Positions 1-8,474 of a DNA stretch of 60,958 bases are shown piece after piece. Below the pieces are notes generated by a model, which did not search any database, had not been told where the DNA came from, and saw only the letters and a list, made by a program, of their open reading frames with translations. Source of the DNA: Nostoc flagelliforme FACHB-838 (GTDB lineage Bacteria > Cyanobacteriota > Cyanobacteriia > Cyanobacteriales > Nostocaceae); contig NZ_JACJSI010000040.1 in the NCBI RefSeq assembly GCF_014698065.1, forward strand, positions 1-60,958. The letters are read 5' to 3'. Both the position numbers and the translations under genes were made by a program. Positions within the stretch are counted from its first letter, which is position 1, and each line of letters opens with the position of its first letter.

Positions 1-1
1 G

Positions 2-355
2 TCTGCATTTGAAACCTATGTTACTCAAGTTTTGGTTCCAACTCTTTGGCCCGGCGCAAGTGTAGTCATGGATAACTTTAGTTCTCATAAAGTAACAGGT
101 ATCCGAGAAGCTATTGAAGCAGTTGGAGCCAGATTAGTATATTTATCACCTTATTCTCCTGATTTTTCACCAATTGAAAACTGTTGGTCAAAAGTCAAAG
201 AGTTTTTGCGTAGGCGTAGCCCGCCGCAGGCATCGCAAGCTGCTAGAACTTATCTTGAGTTAGATGAAGCTATTACAACTGCCCTAGATGCAGTCACTAA
301 AAAAGACATTATTGGATGGTTCACCCACTGCTGTTACTATATTGCACCCAACTGA
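2..355 (+). CDS. IS630-family transposase, C-terminal fragment (cut by window edge)
   Basis: The reading frame is open from base 2, so the gene begins before the window; about 117 residues are visible. The sequence has the C-terminal half of a DDE transposase of the IS630/Tc1 superfamily: an Asp-Asn pair in VVMDNFSSHK, the strongly conserved LSPYSPDFSPIENCWSKVK block carrying the last acidic residue, and a basic tail. The protein would cut and join the ends of its insertion sequence. Whether the element is complete cannot be seen because its left part lies outside the window, and I could not define its right inverted repeat in the bases after the stop. The first internal start-like codon (TTG at 32) is not a real start. 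Confidence 0.85.
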   Translation, partial: SAFETYVTQVLVPTLWPGASVVMDNFSSHKVTGIREAIEAVGARLVYLSPYSPDFSPIENCWSKVKEFLRRRSPPQASQAARTYLELDEAITTALDAVTKKDIIGWFTHCCYYIAPN

Positions 356-540
356 GAACCGCTATAGTAAGCGCGATCGCCACTATAACGATAAATATTA
401 TTACCTTTGTCAAAATATCATTCTCTAGCTAGATTGGTTAAAGGCGGCAACAGCTGTTTTGACAACTATGTAAACTGGATGTCAGCAGCAATCCCCAAAT
501 AATTTGTCCACTCCTTGATTAATACATTTTGTTACAGCTT

Positions 541-1824
541 ATGAACCCTGCCCTAACTCAAATTGGCGCTCAAATGTCCAACCTGACTGGCGTCAGAGCA
601 ATTATGAAAGATATTATCGAAACATTACGAGGGGGTGCAGGGCAGCAGTTTATTAATTTGAGTGCTGGTAATCCGTTGATTTTGCCAGAAGTAGAGCAAT
701 TATGGCGGGATTGTACTGCACAGCTTCTTGCTAGCCCAGAATATGGTGAGGTAGTTTGTCGCTACGGTTCAAGTCAGGGCTATGCACCATTTGTTGAAGC
801 GATCGCTAACGACTTTAACAAACGCTACGGGTTAAACTTAACCGAACGCAATATCCTTATCACCCCCGGCAGTCAAACTCTCTACTTCTACGCTGCTAAT
901 ACCTTCGGTGGCTACACCCCTAGCGGCAAGTTAAAACAAATTGTTTTGCCCCTGAGTCCTGACTACACAGGTTACGGCGGTATCTGCTTAGTGCCAAAAG
1001 CCTTAACTGCCTACAAACCAACTCTCGATATTGATGCAGCTGCCCACCGATTTAAATATCGTCCCGACTTCAGCAAACTTACGATTACAGAAAATACGGG
1101 TTGTGTTCTCTTCTCTCGCCCCTGTAATCCTACTGGTAACGTCCTCACGGATGATGAGGTGAAAAAGATTGCCGCCCTAGCTGCGCCTTACAATCTACCC
1201 GTGTTAATTGACTCGGCTTATGCGCCTCCTTTCCCAGCATTAAACTTTACTGAAATGACACCAGTGTTTGGTGATAATATTCTCCACTGCATGAGTTTAT
1301 CGAAAGCGGGATTACCAGGAGAAAGAATTGGTATTGCCATTGGGGATGAAAAGTGGATTGAAGTGCTGGAGTGCTTTCAGGCAAATATTAGTCTCCATTC
1401 TTCACGTTACGGCCAAGCGATCGCAGCTTATGCAATCAATTCTGGTGCTTTAGTAGATATTTCTCATACTGTTATCCGCCCCTTTTACCAAAATAAATTT
1501 ACTGTTTTAGAAACCAGTTTAGAACAAGCGATGCCCAAGGATTTACCTTGGTTCCTCCATCGCGGTGAAGGGGCAATTTTTGCTTGGTTGTGGTTACAAG
1601 ATTTACCCATCAGTGATTGGGAATTTTACCAGCAACTTAAGCAAGTAGGTGTGATTATTGTCCCAGGAAGTAGCTTCTTCCCCGGTTTAGACGAAGAATG
1701 GGCGCACAAGCATCAATGCTTCCGCATCAGTCTTACAGGTACGGATGAAGAGATAACCACTGCTATGCAACGTTTAGCAAAAGTGGCTGAAGAAGCTTAT
1801 AAAGGTGCGGCAGTAACTGCCTAG
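541..1824 (+). CDS. avtA: Valine--pyruvate aminotransferase (AvtA-like, PLP-dependent)
   Basis: A 427-residue class I/II aminotransferase. It would transfer the amino group between valine and pyruvate, giving 2-oxoisovalerate and alanine, in the cytosol. Visible features are the N-terminal block NLSAGNPLILPEVE, the PLP-contact region SRPCNPTGNV, an Asp in LIDSAYAPPFP, and the Schiff-base lysine in SLSKAGLPGERIG (Lys255 counted from ATG 541). The C-terminal arginine block CFRISLTGTDEE binds the substrate carboxylate in this fold. ATG 541 is preferred over TTG 529, which adds only four residues. The stop codon lies inside a repeat that recurs near 43.16 kb. The gene stands alone, with repeats on its 3' side. 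AvtA is the best match I recognise, but substrate range cannot be read from sequence. Confidence 0.85.
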   Translation: MNPALTQIGAQMSNLTGVRAIMKDIIETLRGGAGQQFINLSAGNPLILPEVEQLWRDCTAQLLASPEYGEVVCRYGSSQGYAPFVEAIANDFNKRYGLNLTERNILITPGSQTLYFYAANTFGGYTPSGKLKQIVLPLSPDYTGYGGICLVPKALTAYKPTLDIDAAAHRFKYRPDFSKLTITENTGCVLFSRPCNPTGNVLTDDEVKKIAALAAPYNLPVLIDSAYAPPFPALNFTEMTPVFGDNILHCMSLSKAGLPGERIGIAIGDEKWIEVLECFQANISLHSSRYGQAIAAYAINSGALVDISHTVIRPFYQNKFTVLETSLEQAMPKDLPWFLHRGEGAIFAWLWLQDLPISDWEFYQQLKQVGVIIVPGSSFFPGLDEEWAHKHQCFRISLTGTDEEITTAMQRLAKVAEEAYKGAAVTA

Positions 1825-1839
1825 TACCGCAAGGCGGAA
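1821..1839. repeat. 19-bp dispersed repeat CTAGTACCGCAAGGCGGAA, copy 1
   Basis: This 19-base string is identical to 43159-43177. Here it carries the avtA stop codon (TAG at 1822-1824). Both copies are followed by A-rich short repeats (aaaattaaaaa or caaaagtcaaaag). It looks like a dispersed cyanobacterial intergenic repeat. Confidence 0.7.
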
Positions 1840-2042
1840 TTAAAAATTAAAAATTAGAAATGAATACAGCGTAAGTATTTCATTGATTTGGAATGGTGAG
1901 GCAGTCCGGTCTTGAGGGTTCCCCCCATGAGGAACTGCCGTTAGCGCAGCGTTAGCGAGCCTGTGAGCGTCACCCGTTAACGAGTCTTCGAGCGTCAGGG
2001 GTGGTTTATTTCCGCCGTGTTGTACTAGTAGGAAAAATGGAA

Positions 2043-2771
2043 ATGAAACACGAAGAAGCTAATAAAGAAATTGGAGGCAGAAGGGTAGAGAGGCAGAGGG
2101 GCAAAAGAGTAAGGGGAAATTCAAAAATTCAAAATGTCCAATCACCAGCCCCTAATACCCAGCCTGTAGTTCCCAATAGCCAAGCCCCAGCCCCCAATCT
2201 CGATAATTGGCTAGAAATTGGTAAAATTGTATCTCCTCAAGGATTGTCTGGAGAATTACGGGTTTATCCTGTATCGGACTTTCCCGAAAGATTTGAGGTG
2301 CCAGGAAAACGTTGGTTGTTGCGTTCAGGTGACACAGAACCACAACCAATCGAATTATTGACAGGACGTTACATCAGTAACAAAAACTTGTATGTGATCA
2401 AATTAGCTGGCGTGGAAAACTGCGATCAGGCGGAGGCGTTGCGCGGCTGTACATTAATGGTGCCAGCAAGCGATCGCCCCCAATTAAGCGAAGATGAATA
2501 TCATGTCCTCGATTTGATTGGTTTGGAAGTATTCATGCAAGCATCTGGCGAACTCGTAGGTACGGTGGTAGACATCATCCCGGCTGGCAATGATTTGTTA
2601 GAAGTCAAGTTGCATGAATCATTTGGTACTGACAAAGGACAAATGACAAATGACAAAAAACAAAAGACTGTTTTGATTCCATTTGTGGAAGCGATCGCAC
2701 CAGTAGTAGATTTGAAATCTGGTTGCATTGAAATCACGCCACCGCCTGGATTATTGGAAATCAATAATTAG
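2043..2771 (+). CDS. rimM: Ribosome maturation factor RimM with low-complexity N-terminal extension and repeat-derived insert
   Basis: RimM binds ribosomal protein S19 and assists maturation of the 30S head, including 16S rRNA 3'-domain processing. The RimM core begins at NWLEIGKIVSPQGLSGELRV and continues through the PRC-barrel part (DEYHVLDLIGLEV, GTVVDIIPAGNDLLEV) to PFVEAIAPVVDL and the C-terminal ITPPPGLLE. About 55 residues of basic, then Pro/Ala/Asn-rich low-complexity sequence precede the core, and no alternative in-frame start is visible closer to it. I chose ATG 2043 because AGG at 2030-2032 is well spaced; ATG 2037 and GTG 2001 are possible. A second oddity is an insert within the PRC-barrel (2628-2666) encoding TDKGQMTNDKKQK. 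It corresponds to the short tandem repeat gacaaatgacaaatgac that is normally intergenic in Nostoc. Confidence 0.88.
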   Translation: MKHEEANKEIGGRRVERQRGKRVRGNSKIQNVQSPAPNTQPVVPNSQAPAPNLDNWLEIGKIVSPQGLSGELRVYPVSDFPERFEVPGKRWLLRSGDTEPQPIELLTGRYISNKNLYVIKLAGVENCDQAEALRGCTLMVPASDRPQLSEDEYHVLDLIGLEVFMQASGELVGTVVDIIPAGNDLLEVKLHESFGTDKGQMTNDKKQKTVLIPFVEAIAPVVDLKSGCIEITPPPGLLEINN

Positions 2772-2890
2772 GTTATTCCTTGCTCTGCCTCTAGCTAGTT
2801 TTGTTGTACTGGATAGTTCAACAGAAAGCAAAGCTTGAAGCATGAGAAAATTAGAGCACATCTCTATCTATTAATCTAGGAAATGTGGCA

Positions 2891-3145
2891 ATGCCAGAAA
2901 AACCAACAACAACTATTCACAGACAACTACTGGAAATTTTGTCCCAATTGCCTAAGTCTAGTCAAGAAGAAGTATTAAATTTTGCTATTTCTCTCCAGAA
3001 AAAAAAACTAACTCAGCATTGGGATGCTATTTCTGATACAGAGGCAGCTGCATTAAAAGCTGAGTTTGCTGATGAAGATTTAGCTTTTGCAGAATCCGTT
3101 TTAACTAATTATCTTTCCCAGCTTCAGCAAGAGGACGCAGTTTGA
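2891..3145 (+). CDS. Putative antitoxin paired with MazF-type toxin
   Basis: An 84-residue acidic, helical protein with no family I can name. It starts with a short N-terminal region (HRQLLEILSQLPKSSQEEVLNFAISL), resembling small DUF2281-like antitoxins, and ends in an acidic helix (EAEFADEDLAFAESVL-like) that could cover the toxin. ATG 2891 is chosen because AGGAAA at 2878-2883 is spaced eight bases from it, whereas GTG 2885 has almost no spacing. Its stop overlaps the toxin start (TGATG), which shows translational coupling and is the main reason for the antitoxin call. In such pairs the antitoxin usually represses its own promoter. Confidence 0.65.
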   Translation: MPEKPTTTIHRQLLEILSQLPKSSQEEVLNFAISLQKKKLTQHWDAISDTEAAALKAEFADEDLAFAESVLTNYLSQLQQEDAV

Positions 3146-3504
3146 TGCGAGGAGATGTTTATTTGGCTGATTTGAATCCGAGTCGAGGTTCAGAGCAAGC
3201 AGGTATCCGACCAGTTATTATTGTTCAACGAGATAGAATAGCTCAGTTTACAACAACATCAGTAGTAGTTCCTTTAACCACTAATCTGCGACGCGCTATT
3301 ATACCAGGTACAATTGTCATACCTTCAGGTGAAGGCGGTTTAACGCAAGAGTCAGTGGTACTTTCTTATCAAATAGTTGTTATCGATAGGCAGCGATTAA
3401 TCCGAAAATTAGGAACTCTTTCTCTTAATTATTTATTAATGCTAAAAGTGGCATTAGATTACACTTTACAACTAGATAATTATAACGAAGACAATGCTGA
3501 TTAA
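3145..3504 (+). CDS. MazF/PemK-family endoribonuclease toxin
   Basis: A 119-residue protein with the MazF/PemK signature. It begins with RGDVYLADLNPSRGSEQAGIRPVII, where the Gly-Asp-Val-Tyr strand and the Gly-Ser-Glu-Gln...Arg-Pro loop form the RNA-binding site. It continues with VVPLTTNLRRA and the conserved Gln-Glu-Ser-Val region LTQESVVLSYQIVVIDRQRL. MazF toxins cut single-stranded mRNA at short motifs and stop growth until bound by the antitoxin. ATG 3145 overlaps the stop of the upstream gene by one base; the TTG at 3142 is unlikely. Length and motif order are normal, so I expect an active toxin. Confidence 0.88.
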   Translation: MRGDVYLADLNPSRGSEQAGIRPVIIVQRDRIAQFTTTSVVVPLTTNLRRAIIPGTIVIPSGEGGLTQESVVLSYQIVVIDRQRLIRKLGTLSLNYLLMLKVALDYTLQLDNYNEDNAD

Positions 3505-3636
3505 TAGTATTAATTAGTAGCATAAGGGTAGCTCATTCTAGACATTGCTCTCCATCCTTTGCCCAAAGCCAAAGAATTTAGTCACAAAGTCTAAAAAAAT
3601 TCATCATAGGTTAGATGGCCATCATCTGGAAAACAG

Positions 3637-3650
3637 GTACAATTGCTTAC
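3637..3650. promoter_or_regulatory. Candidate NtcA box (GTA-N8-TAC) upstream of phosphoketolase
   Basis: GTACAATTGCTTAC matches the palindromic NtcA consensus GTAN8TAC and lies 40 bases before the phosphoketolase ATG. A TGTAAT -10-like hexamer begins 23 bases after it (3674-3679). The implied transcript would leave only a few bases before the start codon, which weakens the case for a class II activated promoter. A chance match is quite possible. Confidence 0.3.
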
Positions 3651-3690
3651 TGATGAATCCATCAAAAACCTTTTGTAATGGAGTGTCGAA

Positions 3691-6072
3691 ATGACATTAG
3701 CTACAACTCCACAAACAAAGCCTTTAACAGATGAAGAATTACGGAATATCAACGCCTATTGGCGTGCAGCCAACTATCTTTCCGTTGGGCAAATATATCT
3801 ACTGGACAATCCGCTACTCAGAGAACCCCTAAAGCTGGAACACGTAAAACCCAGACTTTTAGGTCACTGGGGAACAACACCAGGGCTGAACTTTATCTAT
3901 GTTCACCTGAATCGGGTCATCAAAAAATATGATCTAAACACAATCTACATTGCTGGCCCCGGTCATGGAGGCCCTGGACTAGTAGCCAACACTTACTTAG
4001 AAGGTACTTACACTAAGTATTACCACAACATCTCCCAGGATGCTGAAGGAATCCAGAAACTCTTCAAACAATTTTCTTTCCCTGGTGGTATTCCTAGCCA
4101 CGTTGCACCAGAAACCCCTGGTTCGATCCACGAGGGCGGGGAACTAGGTTATGCCCTCGTTCATGCTTTCGGTGCTGCCTTTGATAACCCTGACTTAATT
4201 GTTGCTGCTGTTGTCGGAGATGGCGAAGCGGAAACAGGTGCTTTAGCAACTAGTTGGCATTCCAACAAGTTTCTTAACCCTGTACATGATGGGGCTGTAC
4301 TGCCGATTCTGCACCTGAATGGATATAAAATTGCTAATCCAACAGTACTGGCACGGATCAGCCATGAGGAATTGGAAAGCTTATTTATAGGCTACGGCTA
4401 CAAGCCCTATTTTGTCGAAGGTGACGATCCCGCAGATGTCCACCAGCAGATGGCGGCGACTCTAGATATAGCGATCGCTGAAATTCAAAGTATTCAGAGA
4501 GAAGCCCGCGTACACGGTTTCACCGAACGTCCCCAGTGGCCAATGATTGTCTTGAGAACCCCCAAAGGTTGGACAGGGCCAAAGGAAGTGGATGGGAAAA
4601 AAACAGAAGGTTCTTGGCGATCGCACCAAGTTCCCTTAAGCAACATAGCCAAACAGCCAGAACATCTGCAACTCCTAGAAGATTGGATGAAGAGTTACAA
4701 ACCAGAAGAACTCTTCGATGCTAACGGCACACTGATTCCCGAACTAGCAGAATTGGCTCCCAAAGGGCATCGACGCATGGGTGACAATCCCCACGCTAAC
4801 GGTGGTCTTTTGCTGCACGATCTAAAGATGCCCGATTTTCAAAAGTATGCCGTAGATGTTCTCAAACCAGGGCAAGCGATCGCAGAAGCTACCCAAGTTG
4901 CAGGAACTTTTCTGCGGGATATCATGCAACTTAACCAAGAAAGCCGCAACTTCCGCATCCTCGGCCCCGACGAAACGGTATCAAATCGCTTAGGCGCTGT
5001 GCTAGAAGTCACAAATCGGGACTGGACAGCCCAAATCCTCCCGGAAGATGACCATCTTTCACCCGACGGTCGAGTGATGGAAATTCTCAGCGAAACTAAT
5101 TGTCAAGGATGGTTAGAAGGCTACCTTCTCACCGGACGACACGGGTTCTTTTCCTGCTACGAGGCATTTATCCACATCATTGACTCGATGTTCAACCAAC
5201 ATGCCAAATGGTTGAAAACGACTAGAGATATTCCCTGGCGTAAACCAATTGCTTCCCTCAACTATCTACTCACTTCACACGTTTGGCGGCAAGACCACAA
5301 CGGTTTCTCCCACCAAGACCCCGGTTTTATTGACCATGTAATCAACAAAAAAGCCGAAATCGTCCGCGTGTATTTGCCCCCCGATGCCAACACTCTGCTA
5401 TCGGTAACTGACCATTGTTTAAGAAGCCGCAACTATGTCAACGTCATCGTTGCCGGAAAGCAACCAGCATTGCAATACCTAAATATGGATGCTGCTATTA
5501 AGCACTGCACCAAAGGCATCGGTATTTGGGAATGGGCAAGTAACGACAAAGACGGCGAACCAGATGTAGTGATGGCTTGTGCTGGGGATATTCCCACCTT
5601 AGAAACTTTAGCGGCTGTGGACATTCTGCGTCAGCATTTCCCTGAGTTAAAGGTGCGGGTAGTGAACGTAGTCGATTTGATGACACTACAGCCAAAAAGT
5701 GAACACCCGCACGGTTTGAGCGAAAAAGACTTTGACACGATTTTCACCACCGATAAACACATTATCTTTGCATTTCATGGCTATCCTTGGCTGATTCATC
5801 GCTTAACCTATCGCCACACCAATCACAATCAGTTGCATGTGCGTGGCTACAAGGAAGAAGGAACTACCACCACTCCCTTTGATATGGTTGTGCTTAACGA
5901 GCTAGATCGCTTCCATTTAGTAATGGACGTAATTGATCGTGTACCAAAACTAGGATATAGGGCAGCTTATGTCAAACAGCAGTTGCAAGATAAGCTGATC
6001 GAACACAAACATTACATTGAGAAGTACGGCGATGATATGCCAGAAATTCGTGATTGGAAGTGGCCGTATTAA
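3691..6072 (+). CDS. xfp: Xylulose-5-phosphate/fructose-6-phosphate phosphoketolase
   Basis: A full-length (793 residues) thiamin-diphosphate phosphoketolase. It splits xylulose 5-phosphate (and often fructose 6-phosphate) with phosphate into acetyl phosphate plus glyceraldehyde 3-phosphate (or erythrose 4-phosphate), a cytosolic bypass to two-carbon units. Visible hallmarks are IYIAGPGHGGPGLVANTYLEGTY, the GGELGYALVHAFGAA block, the ThDP/Mg site VVGDGEAETGALATSW with HLNGYKI, the FRILGPDETVSNRL block, and the C-terminal MACAGDIPTLETLAAV domain. The ATG has a GGAG at 3680-3683. The gene is monocistronic by spacing. In cyanobacteria this route supplies acetyl units from the Calvin/pentose pools, relevant to lipid production, but a link to heterocysts here is only inference. 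Confidence 0.95.
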   Translation: MTLATTPQTKPLTDEELRNINAYWRAANYLSVGQIYLLDNPLLREPLKLEHVKPRLLGHWGTTPGLNFIYVHLNRVIKKYDLNTIYIAGPGHGGPGLVANTYLEGTYTKYYHNISQDAEGIQKLFKQFSFPGGIPSHVAPETPGSIHEGGELGYALVHAFGAAFDNPDLIVAAVVGDGEAETGALATSWHSNKFLNPVHDGAVLPILHLNGYKIANPTVLARISHEELESLFIGYGYKPYFVEGDDPADVHQQMAATLDIAIAEIQSIQREARVHGFTERPQWPMIVLRTPKGWTGPKEVDGKKTEGSWRSHQVPLSNIAKQPEHLQLLEDWMKSYKPEELFDANGTLIPELAELAPKGHRRMGDNPHANGGLLLHDLKMPDFQKYAVDVLKPGQAIAEATQVAGTFLRDIMQLNQESRNFRILGPDETVSNRLGAVLEVTNRDWTAQILPEDDHLSPDGRVMEILSETNCQGWLEGYLLTGRHGFFSCYEAFIHIIDSMFNQHAKWLKTTRDIPWRKPIASLNYLLTSHVWRQDHNGFSHQDPGFIDHVINKKAEIVRVYLPPDANTLLSVTDHCLRSRNYVNVIVAGKQPALQYLNMDAAIKHCTKGIGIWEWASNDKDGEPDVVMACAGDIPTLETLAAVDILRQHFPELKVRVVNVVDLMTLQPKSEHPHGLSEKDFDTIFTTDKHIIFAFHGYPWLIHRLTYRHTNHNQLHVRGYKEEGTTTTPFDMVVLNELDRFHLVMDVIDRVPKLGYRAAYVKQQLQDKLIEHKHYIEKYGDDMPEIRDWKWPY

Positions 6073-6163
6073 GTAATTACTAATTCGTAATTCGTAATTC
6101 GTAGTGATGAAAAATTCAATTACGAATTACGAATTATTTTAACCGCAGAGGCGCAGAGAACGC
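6073..6163. repeat. STRR inverted array (attacgaatt) followed by gcagaggcgcagag repeat
   Basis: Directly after the phosphoketolase stop, copies of taattcgtaattcgtaattcg (6079-6103) face copies of attacgaatt (6120-6136), so the transcript can fold into a long AT-rich hairpin that could act as a terminator. It is followed at 6141-6163 by one copy of the gcagaggcgcagag repeat seen at six other places in the window. No gene is seen between here and 6362. Confidence 0.65.
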
Positions 6164-6361
6164 TGAAAAAAACAAAAGGTTTTATGAGTCACCTTGAAAG
6201 AACTGATTCTGAATATGCTTCGAGTACTAGAGAAACCCAAAAGCATTTGCATAATCTTTTAACTTTGTAGTGAGAAGTACTTTAAGTTACTTAATGCATC
6301 AAACGCTACCCAGTTTCATGGTTAGCGCTAGGATAGCTATGTATTTTATTAAAGTATAAAT

Positions 6362-8005
6362 ATGGCTCAAACTTTTTACGTAAATCCAGTATCAGGCAGC
6401 AATACTAACTCTGGTAGTCAACAAGCCCCGTTCAAAACTATTACACAAGCTCTCAAGGCAGCGACTGCTGATACTAAGATTCAACTAACAAATGGGAATT
6501 ATAATGCTGCTAGTGGTGAAGTCTTTCCGCTAACGGTTCCATCTGGCGTGACAGTGGTGGGTAATGAAACCAACAAAGGCAATGGCATTTTGATTGAGGG
6601 GAGTGGTAACTATCAGAGCCGTACTTTTGCTGGTCAGAATGTAACATTTGTGTTGCTGGATAAAGCCGAATTGCGAGGAGTAACTGTAACAAATCTGGCT
6701 AGCCGTGGTAGTGGTGTCTGGATTGAATCAACTGCCCCTACTGTTGCTAATAGCACCTTCATCAATAATAAGCGGGAGGGAGTATTTGCTACAGGCGATG
6801 CTAATCCAGTTGTTCTAGGTAATGTGTTCAGTGAGAATGCAGCTAATGGAATTGCGATCGCTAAAAATTCTAAAGGCCAAATTGAAAATAATACCTACTT
6901 CAAAACAGGTTTTGGCATTGCTATTAGTGATACTGCATCACCTATCCTTCGAGATAACAGAATTTATGAAAACCGTTCTGGGATTGTCATTTCTGGTAGC
7001 GCTCGTCCCGTATTACGTAATAATGTCAGTGAAAATAACGCTGAAGATGGTATCACAGTTATTGGAACTGCTCTACCGGATATCGGTAGTAACAATAATC
7101 CAGGCGGCAATACTCTACGCAATAACGGTAAATTTGATTTGCAAAATGCCAGTTCCAACAAGCTGGTTTCTCTAGGAAATAAAATAGATGCGTCTAAAGT
7201 CGCCGGAAACATAGAGTTTGCAGATAGTCCGGTTCCAACACCTACAACGCCAACACCTACGACACCGACACCTACGACACCGACACCTACAACACCAACA
7301 CCTACAACACCAACACCTACGACACCAACACCTACGACACCGACACCTACGACACCGACACCTACAACACCCACGCCTACAACACCAACACCTACAACAC
7401 CAACACCTACAACACCCACGCCTACTATCCAATTAACCGATATTGCTAATCATTGGGCTGGTGGGTTTATTCGGGAATTAGTGAAATTGGGGATAATTAA
7501 CGGTTTCCCTGATCGCACATTCAAACCCGATGCAACCATGACACGGGCACAATATGCGGCATTACTAGTAAAAGCTTTCAACCCATCGCCAAACCGCTCC
7601 GCGATCAAATTCAAAGATGTACCGGATGACTTCTGGGCATCCAAGGTAATTCAGCAAGCATATCGAGGTTTATTTCTCTCTGGTTTTCCCGACAATACCT
7701 TTGGCCCCAACAAAAATATCCAGCGTGTGCAAGTGATTGTCTCTCTAGTGAATGGACTGGGTTTATCTAGTGATGGTACGGCAACTCTCAAAGTTTTTGA
7801 TGACCAAGCCAAGATTCCTGAATATGCCAAGGATGAGGTAGTAAAAGCTATAGACAAAGAAATTATTGTCAATCACCCGAATTTGAAACAACTCAATCCT
7901 ACCCGCGATGCTACACGCGGTGAGGTAGCAGCGATAGTATATCAAGCTTTGGTAGATGCCGGTCGTGTAGCAGCGATCAACTCGCCTTATATAGTGACTG
8001 CTTGA
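6362..8005 (+). CDS. DUF1565/parallel beta-helix protein with PTPTT linker and C-terminal SLH domains
   Basis: A 547-residue surface-type protein. Residues about 1-290 form a right-handed parallel beta-helix of the DUF1565/NosD kind: FYVNPVSGSNTNSGSQQAPF, then repeated turns such as NGIAIAKNSKGQIENN and SGIVISGSARPVLRNN. Residues about 292-356 are a pure PTPTT linker. The remainder holds SLH repeats (IANHWAGGFIRELVKLGIINGF, FKDVPDDFWASKVIQQAY, and a third diverged copy), which normally anchor proteins to peptidoglycan-linked polymers or the outer membrane. Beta-helix domains of this type are often carbohydrate-active, but no catalytic residues can be assigned. No signal peptide is visible at the chosen ATG, and an in-frame stop at 6350-6352 rules out an upstream extension, which is odd for an SLH protein. 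Confidence 0.85.
   Translation: MAQTFYVNPVSGSNTNSGSQQAPFKTITQALKAATADTKIQLTNGNYNAASGEVFPLTVPSGVTVVGNETNKGNGILIEGSGNYQSRTFAGQNVTFVLLDKAELRGVTVTNLASRGSGVWIESTAPTVANSTFINNKREGVFATGDANPVVLGNVFSENAANGIAIAKNSKGQIENNTYFKTGFGIAISDTASPILRDNRIYENRSGIVISGSARPVLRNNVSENNAEDGITVIGTALPDIGSNNNPGGNTLRNNGKFDLQNASSNKLVSLGNKIDASKVAGNIEFADSPVPTPTTPTPTTPTPTTPTPTTPTPTTPTPTTPTPTTPTPTTPTPTTPTPTTPTPTTPTPTTPTPTIQLTDIANHWAGGFIRELVKLGIINGFPDRTFKPDATMTRAQYAALLVKAFNPSPNRSAIKFKDVPDDFWASKVIQQAYRGLFLSGFPDNTFGPNKNIQRVQVIVSLVNGLGLSSDGTATLKVFDDQAKIPEYAKDEVVKAIDKEIIVNHPNLKQLNPTRDATRGEVAAIVYQALVDAGRVAAINSPYIVTA
7235..7430 (+). repeat. 15-bp minisatellite, 13 units, encoding (PTPTT)n
   Basis: Thirteen tandem 15-base units with the invariant core cctac every 15 bases (7241, 7256, 7271 and so on to 7421). 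Twelve encode PTPTT and the last PTPTI. Variation is confined to third codon positions (ccA/ccG/ccC, acA/acG), so the protein is conserved while the DNA drifts. The unit length is a multiple of three, so copy-number change keeps the frame. Confidence 0.95.
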
Positions 8006-8474
8006 ACTGGGGATTGGGAAGAATCGAAGGGGACAAAGGAAAAACTTGTCTCCCCCACCTCTTACCCCATAAAGGATAAGGAAGAAGAGAGCGATCGCTT
8101 AATATACTTGGTTTTGTGAAAAATTGTAGGTTGGGTTAAGCAAAGCGCAACCCAACAAAACCCTACACAGCTTAAGGTTTTTGACGCTAACCCAAGGGTA
8201 TTGAGCGATCGCCACTAATATTTACTGCTTTTAATCGTATTTTCACTTGCCCCACTTTACTGTAAACCTAGATTAGAGCAGGCTTTATTAATTTTGAATT
8301 TTGAATTTTGAATTGGTATTATTACCATCTTCGAGTAATAGAATTAATAACGAAGCCTTTGTAAAGTCTTCAAACATCAAAAGATGAAGCTTTAGTCGCA
8401 GATTTTAACTGTAAAAAAACAAAAGTCTGTATTCAAAGTAAGCTTGTAGCATATAAAACGCTTGTAAGATTTTT
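8006..8474. other. 469-bp intergenic region with dispersed repeats
   Basis: No gene is recognised. It holds a 33-base hairpin at 8126-8158 with arms gttgggtt and aacccaac, a common cyanobacterial repeat; two HIP1 sites; and a ttttgaattttgaatt direct repeat near 8290-8313. The promoter of the following gene should lie between 8330 and 8474. Confidence 0.6.

Noticed and set aside
6822..7175. 117-codon frame within the beta-helix gene
   Set aside because: Out-of-frame shadow of the SLH protein; no independent support.
7172..7436. Arg/Cys-rich and His/Gln-rich frames across the 15-bp minisatellite
   Set aside because: Shadow frames of the (PTPTT)n linker; composition is explained entirely by the repeat.
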